From the NCBI RefSeq assembly GCF_009735645.1, contig NZ_CP032550.1:682001-746000 (forward strand): 64,000 nucleotides of DNA. The letters are read 5' to 3'. The first letter of the stretch is position 1. Each line of letters opens with the position of its first letter. This stretch comes from Microbacterium oryzae. GTDB lineage: Bacteria > Actinomycetota > Actinomycetes > Actinomycetales > Microbacteriaceae. Under the pieces are notes generated by a model, which saw only the letters and a program-made list of their open reading frames with translations, searched no databases and was not told the origin of the DNA. Below are positions 31,761 to 43,258 of the stretch, one piece after another. A program made the translations under genes and the position numbers.

Positions 31761-33488
31761 TTACTCCTTGACCCAGCCCGTGTTCTCCACCGGCTGCAGG
31801 CCGAAGAGGTCCAGACCCGTGTAGGTCTCGGGGGTCAGGTTCGCCAGACCCTCCTTGGCCGTCACGATCTGCGGTCCGGCGTAGAGCGGGAAGATGCCCC
31901 ACGTCTCGGCCATGATCTCCGACTCCAGCTTCAGGCCGGCCTCGGTCTGCTCCTCGGCCGTCGGCAGCGCGGACACCTCGTTGGCGATCCGCTCATCGAT
32001 CTCCGGCGTGCCGGTCGACGAGAGGTTCAGACCGCTGTCCGAGCAGTAGATCTGGCACATGTACGCCACCCCGTACGGGTCGCTCGACGAGAAGCCGAGC
32101 ATGACGAGGTCCCAGTTCTTCGTGGTGAGGTCGTTCGAGAAGTCCGACGACGGGCGCACCTCGGGGGTGATCGCCGCGCCGATCTCGGCGAGCTGCGTCT
32201 GGATGATGCGGCCGCGCGCCTCGACCACCGGGTCGTCGCCGAACAGCGGAAGGACGCCCTCGAGACGGACGCCGTCCTTCTCGCGCACGCCGTCGTCGCC
32301 CATGGTCCAGCCGGCCTCGTCGAGGATCGAGTTGGCCTCCTCGACGTTGTACTCCCAGCCGGCCTCGCTCAGCGCGTCGACGTAGCCCTCCTGGAAGGGG
32401 AAGAGGTTGAAGGAGCCGGCGTCGGGCTCGGTGTAGTCCAGCCCGTTCCAGACGACCTCCTTGATCTGGTCGCGGTTGATCGCCATGAACATCGCCTTGC
32501 GCACATCGAGGTCGGCGAACTGCTCGCGCTCCGCATTGATCTCGAGGAGGTTCGTCGCCGTGCGCTGCGCACGGTACGTCACGACGCCATCCATGTCGGC
32601 GACCTGCGCGAGGCGGTCCTCGGTGTTCGTCAGCGCCCAGTCGATCTCGCCGTTGCGGAACGCGTTGATCTCCGCGGTGTCGTCGAGAACGCGGAAGGTG
32701 ACCTTGTCGAGCATGGGCTCGTCGCCCCACCAGTTCTCGTTCGGCACGAAGGTGACGGTTCCGCCGTTCGCGTCGAAGTCCTCGACCTTGTACGGGCCGG
32801 CGCCCCACTCGGGGTGCACCTCGCCCACGTACGCCTCGTTGAAGAGCTCCGGGGTGTTGATCGCCGGGTTGACGAGATGCCAGAAGAGGCCCTCGGTCCA
32901 CGGGTAGACCTGCTTGAAGGTGACGACGGCCTGGCGCTCGTCCTCGCCCTGCTCGACGGACTCGATCAGCTCGTAGCCGTCGGTGGTGTTGGGGATGTAG
33001 CCCTCATCCAGCGAGCGGTTGGCGATCCACGTCTGGTTGTAGGCCTCCCACGTGATCGGGCTGCCGTCGTTCCACGTGGCCTCAGGGTTGATCGTGTAGG
33101 TGACGACGGTCTTGTCGTCCACGATCTCCGTCGTCCAGTCGGTCAGGTAGTTGGGGTTGGCGTACGCCTCGCCCTCCGGCGTCATCAGGATCGTCTGCGG
33201 GTTGTACCACTCCCACAGCGTCGCCGTGTCGACGGTGCCGTCCGAGTGGTTGGCGTTCAGCTGCTCGGGGATCTCGGGGATCGGGAAGGTCGCCTCGCCG
33301 CCCTGCTGCAGGTTCTCGCGCGGCTGCGGGTTGTAGTCCGCGCCCGTGATCTCGGTCTTGGCTGCGTTTCCGCCGTCGGAACCGCCGCCGCCGTTGTCAC
33401 CGCCGCCGCCACCGGCACAACCCGCGAGGACGAGGGCCAGCGTGCCGGCTGCGGCTGCGGCCCCGATCCACTTCTGCTGCTTCTTCAT
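31761..33488 (-). CDS. Oligopeptide ABC transporter substrate-binding lipoprotein
   Basis: 575 residues. Signal peptide with lipobox LAGC near residue 24, then a Gly/Asp-rich linker. The mature protein is family 5 (OppA/DppA-like): TYTINPEATWNDGSPITWEAYNQTW, WWGDEPMLDKVTFRVL, and LFPFQEGYVDAL. It binds peptides or similar compounds outside the cell. The permease and ATPase genes lie upstream on the same strand, separated by a hairpin at 33,614-33,647. It therefore may also have its own promoter, allowing more binding protein than channel. Confidence 0.92.
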   Translation of the reverse strand: MKKQQKWIGAAAAAGTLALVLAGCAGGGGGDNGGGGSDGGNAAKTEITGADYNPQPRENLQQGGEATFPIPEIPEQLNANHSDGTVDTATLWEWYNPQTILMTPEGEAYANPNYLTDWTTEIVDDKTVVTYTINPEATWNDGSPITWEAYNQTWIANRSLDEGYIPNTTDGYELIESVEQGEDERQAVVTFKQVYPWTEGLFWHLVNPAINTPELFNEAYVGEVHPEWGAGPYKVEDFDANGGTVTFVPNENWWGDEPMLDKVTFRVLDDTAEINAFRNGEIDWALTNTEDRLAQVADMDGVVTYRAQRTATNLLEINAEREQFADLDVRKAMFMAINRDQIKEVVWNGLDYTEPDAGSFNLFPFQEGYVDALSEAGWEYNVEEANSILDEAGWTMGDDGVREKDGVRLEGVLPLFGDDPVVEARGRIIQTQLAEIGAAITPEVRPSSDFSNDLTTKNWDLVMLGFSSSDPYGVAYMCQIYCSDSGLNLSSTGTPEIDERIANEVSALPTAEEQTEAGLKLESEIMAETWGIFPLYAGPQIVTAKEGLANLTPETYTGLDLFGLQPVENTGWVKE

Positions 33489-33613
33489 GGTGCTCCTTTC
33501 GCGCCTTCGCAGGCGTGGGGATGTGGGAGAGATGAGATCGAGGCTAATCGCGGGGCGGACGCTCGTGCCGGAACGTGAGCGAGCCGTGACCTGCGTGCCG
33601 CGATCTCGAGGAA

Positions 33614-33647
33614 CCCGAGCGCGGTGCTGCTGCGCTCCGCGCTCGGG
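33614..33647 (-). terminator. Hairpin between ATPase and binding-protein genes
   Basis: 11-bp perfect stem (CCCGAGCGCGG with CCGCGCTCGGG) and a 12-nt loop, nine bases past the ATPase stop. Likely terminates or attenuates the permease/ATPase transcript before the binding-protein gene. Confidence 0.75.
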
Positions 33648-33655
33648 CTACGTCG

Positions 33656-35580
<1,925 letters not shown>

Positions 35581-35584
<4 letters not shown>

Positions 35585-36522
35585 GCGCGGCCTCCAGCCG
35601 CCGAAGTCGGGTCGAGGGCGTCGCGCAGGCCGTCGGCGACGAGCGCCATCGAGACCGTGAGCAGGGTGAGGGCGCCGGCGGGGAAGAAGAACATCCACGG
35701 CGCGCTGGTGATGATGCCGGAGCCGGTGCCGATGAGCGACCCGAGTGAGACGTCGGGCAGCTTCACGCCGAAGCCGAGGAACGACAGGCCGGTCTCGAGC
35801 ATCACCGCGCTGACGACGCCGAGCGTGAAGTTGATGACGAGGAGCGACCCGATGTTCGGGATCATGTGGCGCAGCACGATGCGGAAGCCGCTGACGCCCA
35901 TGTAGCGCGCGGCCTGGATGTACTCCCGCTCGCGGATCGACAGCGACAGCGTCCAGATCGTGCGGGCCGCGATGAACCAGTTCGTCAGGATCAGCACGAT
36001 GGTGATCACGCGCCAGTCGCCGCCGGAGTCGTTGGAGATCATCGCGATGATGAGGAAGGTCGGCACCGCCATGAGGAAGTGGATGACCGCGAGCGCGGTC
36101 TTCTCGAACCAGCCGCCGAAATAGGCCGCGGCGGCGCCCACGAGCGCGGAGATGACGGTCGTCCCCACCGAGACGCCCACGGCGATCATCATGGAGCGCT
36201 GCAGGCCCACGACCACCATGGCGTAGAGGTCGTTGCCCGAGTTGTTCGTGCCGAACCAGTGGTCGGCGTTCGGCGCGTCGCTGAGGGCGAGGAAGTCGAG
36301 CTCGATGTGGTCGTACTTCTGGAACAGCGGCCCGATGACCGCGAACAGCACCAGCAGGATGAAGATCACGATGCCGGCGACGGCGGGGCGGTTGCGCATG
36401 AAGCGCCGGACGTACAGCGAGGACTTCCGCAGCGGCTTGCTGCGTCCGCCGCTCACCTCGGAGACCGCGGGGGGCGGGTTGTCTCCGTGCTCGAGAGGAT
36501 CGCGCATATCTGTGATCGTCAT
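35581..36522 (-). CDS. Oligopeptide ABC transporter permease (DppC-like)
   Basis: 313 residues with a charged N-terminus and six membrane segments, the first at PAVAGIVIFILLVLFAVIGPLF. The DppC family N-terminal segment HWFGTNNSGNDLYAMVV is present, and the EAA loop is near REREYIQAARYMGVSGFRIVLRHMIPN. It sits directly after the DppB-like gene (one base between stop and ATG) and overlaps the ATPase gene, so all three are coupled. Confidence 0.93.
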
Positions 36523-36523
36523 G

Positions 36524-37507
36524 TCAGCTCACCCGCACTCGGGGGTCGAGGGCGACGACCGCGACGTCCGCGAGCATCGCACCGATGAATGTCATGAAGG
36601 CGCCGAATGCCGCGGTGGCGACCGTGCCGTGGATGTCGTTCGTCGAGATGGTCTGGGCGAAGTACTGGCCCATGCCGCTCCATCCGAAGATCGACTCGGT
36701 GAGGATGGCCCCGGTGAAGGCGGCGGGGATGTTGAACGCCACCTGCGTGGTCACCGGGATGAGAGACGTGCGCAGCGCATGGCGGCGGATGGCCTGCGCC
36801 TTCGTCAGCCCCTTCGCGCGGGCGGTGCGGACGTAGTCCGCGCTGATGTTGTCGAGGAGCAGCGAGCGCTGGAGGAAGTGGTACGCCGCGTAGCCGGTCA
36901 GCACGAGGCCCAGTGTCGGGAGAGTCAGGTGCTGGACGACGTCGACGAGGACGGGGAGGAAGCCCTCGACGCCCACGCTGGCCGATCCTGTGACGTAGAA
37001 CACCCGGGTGCCCACGGCCTGGTTGATCGAGATCGCGATGAGCACGATGCCGAGCGCCGCCACGACGACGGGGATGTTCATGGTGACGATCGACGTCGCC
37101 TGGCCGATCCGATCGGCGAGCTTGTACTGGCGCGAGGCGGTGTAGACGCCGATGGCGATGCCGACGATCGCGGTGAGGATGGTCGCCCCCAGCACGAGCT
37201 CCGCGGAGATCCACATGCGGTAGGCGACCTCGTCGTTCACCGATCCGCCGGTGGGGCTGAGGCCCCAGTCCCAGCGGGTGAGGATGCCGGAGAGCCAGGT
37301 CCACCAGCGCTGGAAGAGCGGCACGGTGTCGCTGAGGTTGCGGGGCTCCAGGAGGGCGACGATCTGCTGCTCGGAGAGCGGCGGGCGGCGGCCGACGTAG
37401 TTGCTGCGCGGGTCGAGGTAGAGCCACGCCAGGAAGTAGGTCAGATTCGTCGCGACGGCGATGATGAGCAGCCACCCCAGGATGCGGCGGAGCATGTAAC
37501 GGATCAA
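36524..37507 (-). CDS. Oligopeptide ABC transporter permease (DppB-like)
   Basis: 327 residues from a TTG preceded by AAGGAAA at nine bases; the ATG four codons later is an alternative. Six membrane segments, beginning MLRRILGWLLIIAVATNLTYFL. A long outside loop (RSNYVGRRPPLSEQQ to RWDWGLSPTGGS) follows the first helix, and the EAA loop is SADYVRTARAKGLTKAQAIRRHALR. First gene of the permease/ATPase operon on the minus strand. Confidence 0.92.
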   Translation of the reverse strand: MIRYMLRRILGWLLIIAVATNLTYFLAWLYLDPRSNYVGRRPPLSEQQIVALLEPRNLSDTVPLFQRWWTWLSGILTRWDWGLSPTGGSVNDEVAYRMWISAELVLGATILTAIVGIAIGVYTASRQYKLADRIGQATSIVTMNIPVVVAALGIVLIAISINQAVGTRVFYVTGSASVGVEGFLPVLVDVVQHLTLPTLGLVLTGYAAYHFLQRSLLLDNISADYVRTARAKGLTKAQAIRRHALRTSLIPVTTQVAFNIPAAFTGAILTESIFGWSGMGQYFAQTISTNDIHGTVATAAFGAFMTFIGAMLADVAVVALDPRVRVS

Positions 37508-37630
37508 AGTCGGGGGTTTCCTTCGTCGGACTGCGCTGAGCACGCTGGTAGCGCATTCATCGCACACGTTGAGCGTCGACTCTACCCCTGGTCGCTCCCA
37601 TCGGCGGTGTTCACGCCCGCGCGTGGCGAG

Positions 37631-37675
37631 CGGTCCGGGTCCCGCGCGCGCTGTCACGCGGCGGGACCCGGACCG
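37631..37675 (-). terminator. Terminator after the secreted nuclease gene
   Basis: 15-bp perfect stem (CGGTCCGGGTCCCGC with GCGGGACCCGGACCG) with a 15-nt partly paired loop, nine bases past the nuclease stop. Confidence 0.88.
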
Positions 37676-37683
37676 GGTTCGTG

Positions 37684-40485
37684 TCAGCGCAGGACCAGCA
37701 TGCGCTCCTTGCTCTCCGACGGCAGGAAGCCGCCGCCGGCGGGGACGAACACGGCGCTGACGCGGTGGTTTCCGCGCGGAAGGTCCGCCGGCACCTCGAG
37801 CACCGCCGTGCCGTCGTCGAGCTGCACCTCGCCGAGCACGCGGCTCTCGCTGTGGAACGCGACGGTGCCGACGGGCTCGGCGTCGCCGGCGGCGGTCACG
37901 GTCGCGGTGAGGAGATTCGGCGCGCCCTTCTTGGCCTGCCCGGGAGGAGTGGTGCGCAGCGTGGTGCTCGTCTCCACCGATGCGGCCTCGTCGACCGTGT
38001 CGAGCCCGACGATCACGGGGTCGTGGTCGCTGGAGCGGTAGGGAGTCGGCTCGTAGAAGAGCGTGCCGTGGCTGTTGTAGCGGCTGTACTCCAGCGCGAC
38101 GGCCTCGCCGCTGTTGATCGACCAGATGTCGGCGCCGGTCGCGAGCTCGGCGGCTGCGGCGTTCAGAAGCACATGGTCGAGCGAGCCCGACAGCGCCTGG
38201 AACACGTAGCTGCTCTCCGATGACCCGAACGCGGTCTCCGCGTCGACGTAGCCGGCCTCGTAGAGCACCTGCATCGGGTCCTCCTGCGTGTAGGAGTTGA
38301 AGTCGCCCACGAGCAGCTGCGCCTCGGCGCCGGTCCCCGTGGGGTCCGTCGCCATCCACTCGGCGAGCGCCTGCGCCTGCAGCACCCGCGACTGGTTGGA
38401 CGTGCCCTGGCCGTCGCCGGCGTCGACATCTCCCGGCCACGGCCCGACGGAGCCCTTCGACTTGAAGTGGTTCACCACCACGGTGAACGGCTCCCCGCCG
38501 GGAGCGGCGAACGTCTGCGCGATCGGCTCGCGGGCGTTCTGGAACGCGTCCACCTCGGCATCGCCGGTGTCGAGAGCGGTCGCGACGCCGACCGGCGAGA
38601 CGGCCGCCGGCTGGTAGATGAGCGCGGAGGTGATGACGTCCTGCTCGCTCGCGTCGGGCAGGTCCGCCGGCGACGCGACGTACGCCCACTTCTCGGTGCC
38701 CGCGGCCTCGTTGAGCGCGGCGACGAGGGTCGCCAGGGCCTCGTCCGGCTCCTCGCCGAGACGTGCGGAGTTCTCGATCTCCATGAGCCCCACCACGTTC
38801 GCGTCGAGGGCGTCGATCGCCGCGACGATGCGCGCCTCCTGGCGCTCGAAGTCCTCGGCATCCCAGGCGCCGCGCTGATCGCAGCCCTCGTCGACGGTCA
38901 CGCCGTCGCCGGCGCGGTCGCGGTACGGCACGCAGCGCGCGTCGTCGACGCCGAGGGTGGTGAAGTAGTTGAGCACGTTGAACGACGCGACGCTCACGTC
39001 GCCCCCGACCTCCTCGGGTGCGGATGTCCGCGTGTTGTCGAACACGACGCCGTCGGCACCCGACCCGTCTGCCACCAGCGGCTCGGTGGGGTTGAGCTTC
39101 CACGCGCTGTTGCGGAAGTCGACGATGTGGGGCTCCGTGAACGTCGCCGATGCGCCGACGCGGATGGGCTCGACGAGCGAGATGTAGGCGGGGGTGAGGT
39201 CGCGGTTCGCGCTGAAGCTCGCCGAGGAGCCGTCATCCAGGCTCACGCGGCGGGCGGCGTTGTCCGCCGCGACCGCCTGCGCCTCCGCGCTCCCGGGGCG
39301 CGCGACGTCGGTGGGCTGGCGCAGGGGCGCGTCCCCGGCGGCCAGCACGACCTCGCCGTAGGAGTTCGTGGCGTACGTGTCGGCGACCGTGAAGTGTCCG
39401 GTCGGCGCGACGAGCATCGACTCCAGCCGCTCCCGCTCCTCGTCGGTCTCCGGCCAGCCGACCGCTGCGGGGGCGACCGGCTCGGCGTCGGCGACGACGC
39501 GCGCGCCGCCCGCGCGCACCGACAGCTCGGTGAGGCCGTAGTACTCGACGACCTCGCCGGTCACCTCCACGGTGTCGCCGATCGCCACGTCGTCGACGGT
39601 CGCCGTCGAGTAGACGAAGAGCGCGTCGGAGGCGGTGTGCGCGGCGGGATCGAGATCGCCGCCGGTGCCGGGCGTCTGCACGACGTAGCCGTCCAGCCCG
39701 CCGGAGGGGTAGCGCGCGGTCACGACGCCGGTCGTGCTGACCGTCGCGCCGACCAGCGGCGAGCGGTCGCCCGTGCCCTGGATCTCGGCGATCGCCACCG
39801 GCTCCCCGGGCTCGGGCGTCGGCTCGGGCGTCGGCTCCGGCGTCGCGCCGCCGTCTCCGCCCACCGGCGTGGGCGCCGCGGTGACGAAGTCGGCGCCGTT
39901 GTCGGCCGTGTTGGCTCCGTCGGTGCGCGTGATCGCGGTGGCGTTGGTCGTCGCGGGCGCCGGGGAGCCCGCGAAGTCGTTGGCGCCGCCCCAGCCGACG
40001 TAGTCGACGACCCGGTCCGCGGTCGCGAGCCCGGACGAGCCGGAGAGGGCGGTGTCGTCGGACACGAGGGCGACCTTGCCCTGCGAGCCGCTGAGCGCCG
40101 TCGAGCCCTCGACGTCTGCGGCGACGTCGGGCAGGGCGGTGTTCGAGCCGTACGCCTGCCCGACGACCAGAGCGGCGTCGGCGGCCAGCGTGAGGTCGCC
40201 GAGCGGCGTCACCTGCCAGCTCGAACCCGTGGCCGACGCGTACTGCACGCTCCAGCCGGCGAGGCTCTGCGGCTGCGACGTCGTGTTGACGATCTCGACG
40301 AAGTCGCGGCTGAAGGCGGCGCCGCTGTTGCCGCCCCCGCCGTAGATCTCGTTGATGAGCACGCCGGCGCCGGGGGCCACCGCCGCCTGTGCGGCCGTCG
40401 GCGCGAGGAGGGCCGCGGCGATGCAGGCCGTCGACGCCAGACAGATCGCGCGGCGGACGCCGCGCGGGGAAGAGGGATGGTGCAC
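37684..40485 (-). CDS. Large secreted nuclease (ExeM/NucH-like) with lamin-tail domain
   Basis: 933 residues from a GTG preceded by AAGGAGA. Order: Sec signal (cleavage near AAQAA), lamin-tail domain (GVLINEIYGGGGNSGAAFSRDFVEIVN), a Pro/Glu-rich linker (TPEPTPEPTPEPGEP), an OB-like domain (AIAEIQGTGDRSPLVGATV), an endonuclease/exonuclease/phosphatase domain (VASFNVLNYF, LLVGDFNSYT, SLDHVLLN, SSDHDPVIVGLD), and a C-terminal Ig-like domain. It should degrade extracellular DNA with a divalent metal. No LPxTG anchor is seen, so it is probably released. A single-gene unit. Confidence 0.93.
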   Translation of the reverse strand: MHHPSSPRGVRRAICLASTACIAAALLAPTAAQAAVAPGAGVLINEIYGGGGNSGAAFSRDFVEIVNTTSQPQSLAGWSVQYASATGSSWQVTPLGDLTLAADAALVVGQAYGSNTALPDVAADVEGSTALSGSQGKVALVSDDTALSGSSGLATADRVVDYVGWGGANDFAGSPAPATTNATAITRTDGANTADNGADFVTAAPTPVGGDGGATPEPTPEPTPEPGEPVAIAEIQGTGDRSPLVGATVSTTGVVTARYPSGGLDGYVVQTPGTGGDLDPAAHTASDALFVYSTATVDDVAIGDTVEVTGEVVEYYGLTELSVRAGGARVVADAEPVAPAAVGWPETDEERERLESMLVAPTGHFTVADTYATNSYGEVVLAAGDAPLRQPTDVARPGSAEAQAVAADNAARRVSLDDGSSASFSANRDLTPAYISLVEPIRVGASATFTEPHIVDFRNSAWKLNPTEPLVADGSGADGVVFDNTRTSAPEEVGGDVSVASFNVLNYFTTLGVDDARCVPYRDRAGDGVTVDEGCDQRGAWDAEDFERQEARIVAAIDALDANVVGLMEIENSARLGEEPDEALATLVAALNEAAGTEKWAYVASPADLPDASEQDVITSALIYQPAAVSPVGVATALDTGDAEVDAFQNAREPIAQTFAAPGGEPFTVVVNHFKSKGSVGPWPGDVDAGDGQGTSNQSRVLQAQALAEWMATDPTGTGAEAQLLVGDFNSYTQEDPMQVLYEAGYVDAETAFGSSESSYVFQALSGSLDHVLLNAAAAELATGADIWSINSGEAVALEYSRYNSHGTLFYEPTPYRSSDHDPVIVGLDTVDEAASVETSTTLRTTPPGQAKKGAPNLLTATVTAAGDAEPVGTVAFHSESRVLGEVQLDDGTAVLEVPADLPRGNHRVSAVFVPAGGGFLPSESKERMLVLR

Positions 40486-40620
40486 GTTCGTCTCCTTCGG
40501 AGTGCGGGAGGCGCGGGTCGGCCCCGCGTCTTCCAGGCAATCGTCGTCGGGTGAACGGACAGTGGCCAGCACCTTGCGGGAGGACGGCGGCGCGCTGCGC
40601 GGAAGGACCGCGGCGCGGTG

Positions 40621-40660
40621 CACGGGAGCACGGCGCGGCGCACGGGAGCACGGCGCGGCG
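40621..40660 (+). repeat. 20-bp tandem duplication upstream of lepA
   Basis: CACGGGAGCACGGCGCGGCG occurs twice, head to tail, within a 230-bp low-complexity stretch (40,486-40,717) that otherwise shows only the lepA promoter area. Confidence 0.75.
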
Positions 40661-40717
40661 CGGCGCGCGAGAGAAGGGGCACGGCGGGCGCGCCGCGGCC
40701 CGTAGAATCAGACGGAT

Positions 40718-42568
40718 ATGTCCCCTCGTGCCACGACTCCGCTCCCGCCTGCCGCGACACCGCCTGAGCGCATCCGCAACTTCTGCATCATCGCTCACAT
40801 CGATCACGGCAAGTCGACGCTCGCCGACCGCATGCTGCAGCTCACCGGCGCGGTGTCCGACCGCGACATGCGCGCGCAGTACCTCGACCGCATGGACATC
40901 GAGCGCGAGCGCGGCATCACGGTGAAGAGCCAGGCCGTGCGGCTGCCGTGGCAGCACGAGGGCGACACCTTCGCGCTGAACATGATCGACACGCCCGGTC
41001 ACGTGGACTTCACCTACGAGGTGTCCCGCTCGCTCGCCGCCTGCGAGGGCGCCGTGCTGCTCGTGGACGCCGCGCAGGGGATCGAGGCGCAGACACTCGC
41101 CAACCTGTACCTCGCACTCGAGAACGATCTGACGATCATCCCGGTGCTCAATAAGATCGACCTGCCCGCCGCCGACCCCGACCGCTTCGCGAAGGAGCTC
41201 GCCGATCTCATCGGCGGCGACCCCGCCGACGTGCTGCGGGTGTCGGGCAAGACGGGGCAGGGCGTCGAGGAGCTGCTCGACCGCCTCGTGGCGGAGATCC
41301 CCGCGCCCCAGGGCGACCCCGATGCCCCGGCTCGCGCCATGATCTTCGACTCGGTCTACGACGCGTACCGCGGCGTGGTGACGTACGTCCGGATGGTCGA
41401 CGGTCGCCTCTCGCCGCGCGAGCGCATCCAGATGATGTCGACGCGCGCCACGCACGAGCTGCTGGAGATCGGCGTCTCGAGCCCCGAGCCCACGCCGTCG
41501 AACGGCCTCTCGGTGGGCGAGGTCGGCTATCTCATCACCGGCGTGAAGGACGTGCGCCAGTCGAAGGTCGGCGACACCGTCACCAACCAGCGCACTCCCG
41601 CCTCGCAGGCGCTTCCCGGATACACCGACCCGAAGCCGATGGTGTTCTCGGGCCTGTACCCGATCGACGCCAGCGACTACACCGACCTGCGCGAGGCGCT
41701 CGACAAGCTGAAGCTGTCGGACGCGTCCCTCGCCTACGAGCCCGAGACATCCGTCGCCCTCGGCTTCGGCTTCCGCTGCGGCTTCCTCGGACTGCTGCAC
41801 CTCGAGATCATCACCGAGCGCCTCTCGCGCGAGTTCGGCCTCGACCTGATCACCACTGCGCCGAGCGTCGTCTACGAGGTGACGACGGAGACGGGCGAGA
41901 CGCTCATCGTCACGAACCCGAGCGAGTACCCCGAGGGCAAGATCGGCTCGGTCGCCGAGCCGATGGTCAAGGCGTCGATCCTCGCGCCGAAGGAGTACGT
42001 CGGCACCGTCATGGAGCTGTGCCAGACTCGCCGCGGCACCCTGCTCGGCATGGACTACCTGTCCGAGGAGCGCGTCGAGCTGAAGTACACGATGCCCCTC
42101 GGCGAGATCGTCTTCGACTTCTTCGACCAGCTGAAGAGCCGCACGCAGGGCTACGCGAGCTTCGACTACGAGCCGGCGGGGCAGCAGGAGGCGGACCTCG
42201 TGAAGGTCGACATCCTCCTCCAGGGCGACCGCGTCGACGCGTTCAGCGCGATCGTGCACCGCGAGAAGGCCTATGCGTACGGGACGACGATGACGGAGCG
42301 TCTGCGCAAGCTCATCCCGCGTCAGCAGTTCGAGGTCCCCATCCAGGCCGCGATCGGCGCCCGCATCATCGCGCGCGAGAACATCCGCGCGATGCGCAAG
42401 GACGTGCTCGCGAAATGCTACGGCGGCGACATCTCCCGCAAGCGCAAGCTGCTCGAGAAGCAGAAGGAGGGCAAGAAGCGCATGAAGATGGTCGGCCGCG
42501 TCGAGGTGCCCCAGGAGGCGTTCATCGCCGCGCTGTCGGGTGACGTCGAGACGAAGTCCGGGAAGTAG
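40718..42568 (+). CDS. lepA: Elongation factor 4 (LepA)
   Basis: 616 residues, full family length. G domain: [10 protein letters not shown] (G1), [10 protein letters not shown] (G3), NKIDLP (G4). Then domains II and III and the LepA-specific C-terminal domain ([23 protein letters not shown]). The GTPase acts on stalled or mistranslocated ribosomes. TAGAAT lies nine bases before the ATG, which would give almost no leader. It starts a plus-strand run that continues through hemW. Confidence 0.97.
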   Translation: MSPRATTPLPPAATPPERIRNFCIIAHIDHGKSTLADRMLQLTGAVSDRDMRAQYLDRMDIERERGITVKSQAVRLPWQHEGDTFALNMIDTPGHVDFTYEVSRSLAACEGAVLLVDAAQGIEAQTLANLYLALENDLTIIPVLNKIDLPAADPDRFAKELADLIGGDPADVLRVSGKTGQGVEELLDRLVAEIPAPQGDPDAPARAMIFDSVYDAYRGVVTYVRMVDGRLSPRERIQMMSTRATHELLEIGVSSPEPTPSNGLSVGEVGYLITGVKDVRQSKVGDTVTNQRTPASQALPGYTDPKPMVFSGLYPIDASDYTDLREALDKLKLSDASLAYEPETSVALGFGFRCGFLGLLHLEIITERLSREFGLDLITTAPSVVYEVTTETGETLIVTNPSEYPEGKIGSVAEPMVKASILAPKEYVGTVMELCQTRRGTLLGMDYLSEERVELKYTMPLGEIVFDFFDQLKSRTQGYASFDYEPAGQQEADLVKVDILLQGDRVDAFSAIVHREKAYAYGTTMTERLRKLIPRQQFEVPIQAAIGARIIARENIRAMRKDVLAKCYGGDISRKRKLLEKQKEGKKRMKMVGRVEVPQEAFIAALSGDVETKSGK

Positions 42569-42607
42569 CCGGGGGCTTTGCCAGGGGCTGCGGTTAGGGT
42601 GGACGAC

Positions 42608-43258
42608 ATGCGCCGGGAGACCTTCCGAGACGAGACGGTCGACTATGCGGCGGTCGGGGCGACGCAGGCGCCCGACCTGCTGCAGTACCCGCCGGAGCGC
42701 AGCATTCCGGCGGCCGCACAGTGGCGGATCGGCAGCGGCGAGGAGCGATTCCGCACGGCCGTCGACGCGCTGCTGGCCTGGGCGCCGCTGAAGGGCGCCG
42801 GCCTCGAGCTCGCCGATGTGCGGCCCGCTCCGGGACCGACGTACACGGGGGTCAGCTTCGACGACTCCGGCAACGCCGTCGCGCCGAGCCGGTCGGATGC
42901 CGATCAGCGCTTCGACGCCGAGGGCACGCCGTACGTCGGCGCCGGCACGACCGTGACCGTGCGCGGCAAGGTCGCGCGCTTCCGCGCCGACGCCGAGCTG
43001 CGGGTGATCTTCGTGATCGAGGAGGCGCGTCGCGTGGGCTTCGCCCTCGGCACGGTCGGCGGCTCGGTGGTGAGCGGCGAGGAGTCGTTCATGATCGAGT
43101 GGCGCGAGAACGACGAGGTGTGGTTCGACGTGCGCGCGTTCGACCGGCCCGTCACGTTCTGGAACCGCCTCTTCAAGGGGCTCGTGCGCCGCCGCCGCAA
43201 GGCGCTGTTCGCCGCCTACCTGCGCGCCATCTCGCCGCTGTTCCGCACCGGCGCCTGA
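42608..43258 (+). CDS. DUF1990 family protein
   Basis: 216 residues from MRRETFRDETVDY. Family segments RSIPAAAQWRIGSGEERF, FALGTVGGSVVSGEESFMIEW and VTFWNRLFKGLVRRRRKALFAAYLRA match DUF1990, a soluble domain of unknown activity. TAGGGT lies seven bases before the ATG. Its TGA overlaps the hemW ATG, so the two are coupled. No function can be assigned. Confidence 0.85.
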   Translation: MRRETFRDETVDYAAVGATQAPDLLQYPPERSIPAAAQWRIGSGEERFRTAVDALLAWAPLKGAGLELADVRPAPGPTYTGVSFDDSGNAVAPSRSDADQRFDAEGTPYVGAGTTVTVRGKVARFRADAELRVIFVIEEARRVGFALGTVGGSVVSGEESFMIEWRENDEVWFDVRAFDRPVTFWNRLFKGLVRRRRKALFAAYLRAISPLFRTGA